A DNA stretch of 10,322 nucleotides from Oxalobacteraceae bacterium UBA5157. Lineage in GTDB: Bacteria > Pseudomonadota > Gammaproteobacteria > Burkholderiales > Burkholderiaceae_D. Of the stretch, positions 6,867 to 10,322 are shown piece by piece. The translations under genes were made by a program, and so were the position numbers. How positions within the stretch are numbered: the first letter of the stretch is position 1; every line of letters starts with the position of its first letter. Location of the stretch: contig DHXL01000139.1 of NCBI GenBank assembly GCA_002415335.1, forward strand, positions 1 through 10,322, written 5' to 3'. The notes under the pieces were generated by a model. The model saw nothing but the letters and a program-made list of their open reading frames with translations. It did no database searches and was not told the origin of the DNA.

Positions 6867-6912
6867 AAAAAAGGGACGAAAGAGCGGTCGCGCAAGCGCC
6901 GCCTTTCGTCCC
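6867..6912 (-). terminator. Strong intrinsic terminator of the LTXXQ protein gene
   Basis: GGGACGAAAG (6873-6882) and CTTTCGTCCC (6903-6912) form a perfect ten-base stem. It continues inward, past single-base bulges, through GCGG/CCGC and CGC/GCG, to a four-base loop (GCAA on the plus strand, TTGC in the minus-strand transcript). Read on the minus strand, the stem is followed by six T residues (6872-6867). It lies about 50 bases beyond the stop of the minus-strand gene at 7425-6961 and insulates rarD from it. Confidence 0.88.
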
Positions 6913-6960
6913 AAGCCTGGACAAGCAGGATGGAGGAGGGAACGGTCTAGTGGGAACGGC

Positions 6961-7425
6961 CTAGCCGCGGCCGAAACCGTGGTGGCGATGGTGATGCATG
7001 TGCCTGAACTGGTCGTTGAAGATCGCTTGCTGCTGCGGCGTGAGCACCGCGTAGAATTCCTTGACCGCTGCCAGCCGCTCGGTCATGCGCGCTTCGCGTG
7101 CCTTCATCATGCCGAGCATGCGTTCCATGCGCTCCGGCGCCGGCAGTTTGGCGGCTTCGTCGCGGCTGAGCCCGGCCGGTGGCGTGCCGGGCGCGGCTTT
7201 CGCGGTAAACGTCTTCCAGGCCGCTTCCTGGGCCGGGGTGATCTTCAAGGCGTCATGCAGCTGTTGTTCGTGCTGTGCGATGCGCGCCGCGAACTTTGCC
7301 GCGCACGCCGCGGAGGGCGCGGCGCCATCGTGCCGCCAGTGGCAATCTGCGTCCGCTGCAAAAGCCGCCATGCTGAACCCGGCCGCCGCGATACCGACAG
7401 CCAATCGTTTGCCGAAATTAACCAT
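6961..7425 (-). CDS. Periplasmic Spy/CpxP-like protein with LTXXQ motifs and a His-rich tail
   Basis: Spy and CpxP are small helical periplasmic proteins that buffer envelope stress by binding unfolded proteins; CpxP also restrains its sensor kinase. This 154-residue product begins with a signal peptide (MVNFGKRLAVGIAAAGFSMA, cleavage likely after AFA at 23). Two family repeats follow: LKITPAQEAAW (60-70) and FYAVLTPQQQAIF (124-136), the latter an exact LTPxQ. A charged helix rich in Met and Arg (about 98-118) lies between them. The C-terminus is HMHHHRHHGFGRG, and Cys28 and Cys41 with nearby His suggest metal binding, which I infer only. AAGGAG seven bases before the ATG fixes the start. The gene is divergent from a two-component regulator/kinase pair, suggesting it is their target or feedback partner, and it ends at a strong terminator. 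Confidence 0.86.
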   Translation of the reverse strand: MVNFGKRLAVGIAAAGFSMAAFAADADCHWRHDGAAPSAACAAKFAARIAQHEQQLHDALKITPAQEAAWKTFTAKAAPGTPPAGLSRDEAAKLPAPERMERMLGMMKAREARMTERLAAVKEFYAVLTPQQQAIFNDQFRHMHHHRHHGFGRG

Positions 7426-7432
7426 AGTTGAA

Positions 7433-7438
7433 CTCCTT
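7433..7438 (-). promoter_or_regulatory. Strong ribosome binding site of the LTXXQ protein gene
   Basis: The minus strand reads AAGGAG, seven bases before the ATG at 7425. It is the best Shine-Dalgarno in the window and implies high translation, unlike the regulator gene it faces, which has none. Confidence 0.8.
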
Positions 7439-7514
7439 GCATAAAATGAAGTGCGATTGCACAGTGCCTATTTGACCGGCGCCGTGTGTCGCGCGTTTGT
7501 CGCAGCGGCCGCGC

Positions 7515-7593
7515 TTTGTATCGTGCTGTATGCGGCGGGCGGCGGTTTGTATCCTTGTATGTCCCCGCTGCGGCGCGTCATGAAAATATACAA
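7515..7593 (+). promoter_or_regulatory. Cluster of TTGTAT repeats, candidate response-regulator binding sites
   Basis: TGTAT occurs on the plus strand at 7517, 7527, 7548 and 7556, and once inverted at 7592-7588. They fall into two similar units, TTTGTATC-x4-TGTATG (7515-7532) and TTTGTATC-x2-TTGTATG (7546-7561). The start-to-start distances of 10, 21 and 8 bases are roughly one and two helical turns. OmpR-family regulators typically bind tandem direct half-sites about 10-11 bases apart. The cluster lies between the divergent LTXXQ gene and the regulator gene, so it could control both. Confidence 0.5.
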
Positions 7594-7619
7594 TTTAACC
7601 CCGCCAACGCCGCGCGACT

Positions 7620-7628
7620 TGCGATAAT
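7620..7628 (+). promoter_or_regulatory. Candidate extended -10 promoter of the response-regulator gene
   Basis: TGCGATAAT is an extended -10 element ending seven bases before the ATG at 7636. The normal distance from a -10 to the start point would put transcription at or next to the A of this ATG. No -35 is evident at 17 bases, which extended -10 promoters can lack. Confidence 0.45.
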
Positions 7629-7635
7629 CGTCTCC

Positions 7636-8367
7636 ATGGAAACTCCCTCGCACATATTGGTGGTCGACGACGACCGCGAAATCCGGACCTTGCTGGCCGA
7701 ATATCTGGACGCCAACGGGTTCCGCACGTCGACTGCGAGCAACGGCGCCGAGATGCACAAGGCGCTGGCGGACTCGCGCGTCGACCTGATCGTCCTCGAC
7801 CTGACGCTGCCGGGGGAAGACGGCTTGACGCTGTGCCGCAACCTGCGCGCGCAATCGACGCTTTCGAACATCCCGGTCATCATGCTGACCGCGCGCGGCG
7901 ACGCGGTCGATCGCATTCTCGGCCTGGAAATGGGGGCCGACGATTATCTGGCGAAGCCGTTCGAGCCGCGCGAATTGTTTGCGCGCATCCGCAGCGTGTT
8001 GCGCCGCACCCATGCGTTGCCGCCCAACCTGGCGTCGTCGGAAGCGAAATTCATGGTGTTTGGCGAATGGACGCTCGATCTGGTGGCCCGTCATCTGGTT
8101 AACGCCAACCGTGTGGTCGTGGCGCTATCCGGTGCCGAATTTCGCATGCTCAAGGTTTTCCTCGAACATCCGAATCGGGTCCTGAACCGCGACCAGCTAC
8201 TGGAGTTGACGCAAGGCCGCGAAGCCGATCCGTTCGATCGTTCGATCGACATCCAGATCAGCCGCCTGCGCCAGAAGCTGGGTGACGATGCGCGCACGCC
8301 GCACCTCGTCAAGACGGTCCGCAACGAGGGTTACGTGCTGGCCACCACGGTCAGCATCGAGCGTTAG
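7636..8367 (+). CDS. OmpR-family two-component response regulator
   Basis: This 243-residue cytoplasmic protein should be phosphorylated by the kinase encoded just downstream and then bind DNA. The receiver domain (about 6-123) has the acidic pair D11-D12, phospho-acceptor Asp55 in LIVLDLTLPGEDG, Thr85 in IMLTARGD and Lys107 in YLAKPFEPREL. The winged-helix domain (about 137-237) carries VALSGAEFRMLKVFLEHPNRVLNRDQLLE, followed by DRSIDIQISRLRQKLGDD and VRNEGYVLA, typical of OmpR/PhoB effectors. I start at the ATG at 7636, because the receiver fold begins there (SHILVVDDD); the frame is open further upstream, but those residues are not receiver-like. No Shine-Dalgarno is present, and a -10-like element sits immediately upstream, so the mRNA may be leaderless. 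Nine bases separate it from the kinase gene. The target is plausibly the divergent LTXXQ gene. Confidence 0.93.
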   Translation: METPSHILVVDDDREIRTLLAEYLDANGFRTSTASNGAEMHKALADSRVDLIVLDLTLPGEDGLTLCRNLRAQSTLSNIPVIMLTARGDAVDRILGLEMGADDYLAKPFEPRELFARIRSVLRRTHALPPNLASSEAKFMVFGEWTLDLVARHLVNANRVVVALSGAEFRMLKVFLEHPNRVLNRDQLLELTQGREADPFDRSIDIQISRLRQKLGDDARTPHLVKTVRNEGYVLATTVSIER

Positions 8368-8378
8368 GCATCGAGCGT
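8354..8378 (+). repeat. 11-bp direct repeat flanking the regulator stop codon
   Basis: GCATCGAGCGT occurs at 8354-8364 and again at 8368-8378, separated only by the TAG stop of the regulator gene. The second copy contains the first two bases of the kinase GTG start. It may be a trace of a small tandem duplication at the junction. Confidence 0.75.
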
Positions 8379-9726
8379 GAAGCTGATCCTGGATTTTCTT
8401 GGCTCGATGGCGAATCGGGTATTTCTGATCCTGCTGGCCGGCATCATCGTCGCGACGACGGCGACTACCTACCTGGCTGCGCGCGAACGCCACCTGACGA
8501 TCGCCGAGATGCGCAACCAGCATGCCGCCGAGCGGGTTGAACAACTGGTACAGGCACTGGACGCCGCCGCGCCCGAGACACGCCGGCAGATCCTGCTGGC
8601 GAACGGCAATTTCGGCGTGGAAGCCCGCCTGGTCGACACACTCGACGCGGGCGCCGATAACAACTCCGGATTGATCGGCCTGCTCAAGGCGCGGCTCGGC
8701 GAGGACAGGCGTATCGTCGTGTCGCACGAAGCCGCATGCACGGCGCGCAGAGCCCGGCGCTTCGGCGCGCCGCCGCACTGGCCCGAAGTCTGCCAGACTA
8801 TTTTCATCAGCCTGCAAGACGGCGCTTTGCTGCGCATGAAACTGCATAATCCCGACGTCCATCCGCCGTTCGGGCACGGACCGTATTACGGCCCCTATCT
8901 CGGCGTGTTCCTGCTGCTGATCGGCTTGCTGGCGTTCGTCGTCGCGCGCATGACGGCGCGGCCGATCAAGCAGCTCGCGATCGCCGCCGGCGAATTGGGG
9001 CGCGACATCGATCGCGCGCCGCTGCCGGAGACCGGTCCGCCGGAAATCCGTCAGGCCGCCACCGCATTCAATGCGATGCAGGCGCGCATCCGGCGCCAGA
9101 TCCAGCATCGCACCCACATGCTGGCGGCGATTACGCACGACTTGCAGACACCGCTGACGCGGCTGCGGCTGCGGATCGAAAAGGTGGCCGACGCCGAACT
9201 GCGCAACAAGCTGATCGACGATATGGCGGTGATGCAGAGCATGGTGCGCGAGGGCCTGGAGCTGGCGCGTAGCATGGATTCGGCCGAGCCGATGCAGCGG
9301 CTGGATATCGATTCGCTGCTCAACAGCGTGTGCGCCGATGCCAGCGACGCCGGGCAGGACGTGACGCTGGAAGGGCGCGCAGGCGTGCTCGTGATGGCGC
9401 AGCCGGGCGCGCTGCGGCGCTGTCTGACGAATGTAATCGACAACGCCGTCAAGTACGGCCGCTACGCGCGCGTGACGGCCGCGCACGAGCACGACAAGAT
9501 CGCGATTCGCATCCGCGATGGCGGCCAAGGTATTCCGGAGGAACAACTGGAGGCGGTGTTTGAACCCTTCCAGCGACTGGAGAGTTCGCGCTCGCGCGAT
9601 ACCGGCGGTACCGGCCTCGGTCTGACCATCGCACGCAATATCGCGGAAAACCATCGCGGCAGCCTGGCACTCAGGAATCATCCGGGCGGCGGCCTGGAGG
9701 CGACCCTGCGATTGCCGGCGCAATAG
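8377..9726 (+). CDS. Membrane sensor histidine kinase (EnvZ/HAMP type)
   Basis: This 449-residue inner-membrane kinase is the likely partner of the regulator encoded just upstream. Order of parts: TM1 (about 14-34), a periplasmic sensor of about 139 residues, TM2 (about 174-190), HAMP (about 191-243, with ARPIKQLAIAAGELGRD), the dimerisation/phospho-acceptor helix with His254 in AAITHDLQTPLTRLRLRIE, and an ATPase domain with N-box TNVIDNAVKYG (351-361), G1 RDGGQGI (380-386), F-box FEPFQRLE and G2 GGTGLGLTIA (410-419). All catalytic motifs are intact. The sensor has only two cysteines (121 and 139), which could pair, and a His-rich stretch next to TM2 (HNPDVHPPFGHGPYYGPY). Translation starts at GTG 8377 with AGG of the regulator's stop region eight bases upstream, suggesting coupling; an ATG at 8407 is an alternative. 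The signal sensed is unknown. Confidence 0.93.
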   Translation: MKLILDFLGSMANRVFLILLAGIIVATTATTYLAARERHLTIAEMRNQHAAERVEQLVQALDAAAPETRRQILLANGNFGVEARLVDTLDAGADNNSGLIGLLKARLGEDRRIVVSHEAACTARRARRFGAPPHWPEVCQTIFISLQDGALLRMKLHNPDVHPPFGHGPYYGPYLGVFLLLIGLLAFVVARMTARPIKQLAIAAGELGRDIDRAPLPETGPPEIRQAATAFNAMQARIRRQIQHRTHMLAAITHDLQTPLTRLRLRIEKVADAELRNKLIDDMAVMQSMVREGLELARSMDSAEPMQRLDIDSLLNSVCADASDAGQDVTLEGRAGVLVMAQPGALRRCLTNVIDNAVKYGRYARVTAAHEHDKIAIRIRDGGQGIPEEQLEAVFEPFQRLESSRSRDTGGTGLGLTIARNIAENHRGSLALRNHPGGGLEATLRLPAQ

Positions 9727-9730
9727 CATC

Positions 9731-9775
9731 CGGTGCGCTGTTCCGGCACGCAACCGTCAGCGCGCCGGCGCACCG
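9731..9775 (+). terminator. Possible hairpin after the kinase gene
   Basis: CGGTGCGC (9731-9738) pairs exactly with GCGCACCG (9768-9775), enclosing 29 bases. It begins four bases after the kinase stop. No T tract follows, so it may be a Rho-type or stability element, or chance in GC-rich DNA. Confidence 0.25.
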
Positions 9776-9945
9776 ACGCGCGGTATCTTGCGCACTACCC
9801 TGACATACGGAAAATCACGCTTACACATTGTCACCATGGCGCGCTGGCATCGGACCACGCCATCGTGTTAAATGACAGTCAGGCAAGCCGTCTTGCAGGA
9901 GTCGGCTCGCTCACAACCGGAATCGATACAAAAAGGATAGACATC

Positions 9946-10236
9946 ATGAAAAAATTTCTCGGCATCATCGCCATTTGCCTGGCCGTCAGCCCGCTCGTCT
10001 ACGCGGAGGAATCGACGGTGGCCGACAAGGCGATCGAAGTGAAGGACGGAGTGAAGGATGGCGCGCGCGACGCGGCGCACGAAGTCGGTAAGGCGGCGGT
10101 CAAGACCGGGCACGCGATCAAGAAAGCAGCCCGCAAGGCGAGGCAGGCAGTAATCGTTCGTTGCGCCGATGGACGTCACGCGCTGAAACGCAAGGGCGAC
10201 TGCGACGGTCATGGCGGCGTGGACGATCCGGCATAG
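9946..10236 (+). CDS. Small exported Lys/Ala-rich protein with a C-terminal Cys-Asp-Gly / Cys-His-Gly-Gly motif
   Basis: This 96-residue product has a clear Sec signal peptide (MKKFLGIIAICLAVSPLVYA, cleavage probably after residue 20). The middle part (about 25-68) is a charged amphipathic helix with repeated Lys-Asp-Gly and Ala-rich units (VKDGVKDGARDAAHEVGKAA), somewhat like LEA-type or cell-envelope stress proteins. The C-terminus is RCADGRHALKRKGDCDGHGG (72-91): C-x-DG, a short spacer, then C-x2-HGG. I recall this pattern from small secreted DUF3761-like domains, in which the two cysteines may pair; that assignment is tentative. AAGGA eight bases upstream supports the ATG at 9946; the frame is open upstream to 9733 but without signal-peptide character. 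Function is unknown. It follows the two-component genes on the same strand after a 219-base gap, so it probably has its own promoter. Confidence 0.75.
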   Translation: MKKFLGIIAICLAVSPLVYAEESTVADKAIEVKDGVKDGARDAAHEVGKAAVKTGHAIKKAARKARQAVIVRCADGRHALKRKGDCDGHGGVDDPA

Positions 10237-10266
10237 ACTTGCAATCGTCTCGCGGCGCCCGCCGAT

Positions 10267-10322
10267 ATGATTCTGCGTAGCGCAAGCGTCGCGGGCGTGC
10301 CCGATCCGTTCGCGCCGCTGCT
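10267..10322 (+). CDS. Possible start of a further gene cut by the window edge
   Basis: An ATG at 10267 opens a frame beginning MILRSASVAGVPDPFAPL that runs to the edge. There is no clear Shine-Dalgarno and only 18 codons are visible. The minus strand is also open here, so this is only a possibility. Confidence 0.2.
   Translation, partial: MILRSASVAGVPDPFAPL

Noticed and set aside
8197..9753. Open frame of 518 codons on the minus strand across the regulator and kinase genes
   Set aside because: It is exactly antisense to two genes with every expected motif. Its product is Arg/His/Ala/Gln-rich with no recognisable domain, as GC-rich codon bias produces.
9883..9896. Small hairpin GCAAG/CTTGC in the leader of the secreted-protein gene
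   Set aside because: A five-base stem with a four-base loop and no T tract is common by chance; no riboswitch-like context is visible.

Overview
The window looks like ordinary chromosome of a GC-rich betaproteobacterium, most likely Burkholderiales and perhaps Oxalobacteraceae. I infer this from the closeness of the housekeeping proteins (SpeG, EttA, Kup, RarD) to proteobacterial families, the GC-biased codon use and the gene density. The genus cannot be fixed from the sequence alone. I saw no insertion sequence, prophage, CRISPR array, tRNA or rRNA.

Layout. Positions 1-181 hold the 5' end of a minus-strand phytanoyl-CoA-dioxygenase-like gene that runs off the window. Divergent from it lie a small gene of unknown function (349-711) and speG (835-1371), a spermidine N-acetyltransferase. 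A minus-strand pair follows, read from right to left: ettA (3664-1997), the ABC-F translation throttle factor, then a compact GlpG-like rhomboid protease (1983-1396) whose ribosome site abuts the ettA stop codon. Divergent from ettA is kup (3872-5764), a potassium transporter with a perfect 19-bp palindrome just before its start codon. kup converges on rarD (6680-5787), an EamA-family permease.

The most interesting region is 6867-9726. A secreted, His-rich Spy/CpxP-like LTXXQ protein (7425-6961) ends at a strong intrinsic terminator. It is divergent from an OmpR-family response regulator (7636-8367) and its EnvZ-type sensor kinase (8377-9726). The 210-bp divergent region carries five copies of TGTAT, four of them on one strand, and an extended -10 element placed so that the regulator mRNA could be leaderless. 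This arrangement resembles an envelope-stress or metal-stress circuit in which a two-component system controls a periplasmic chaperone.

Downstream, 9946-10236 encodes a 96-residue exported Lys/Ala-rich protein ending in a Cys-Asp-Gly...Cys...His-Gly-Gly motif. The last 86 bases may contain the start of another gene.

I found no wholly new system. The best candidates for novelty are the two-component/LTXXQ divergon with its repeat cluster, the kup palindrome, and the small secreted protein.
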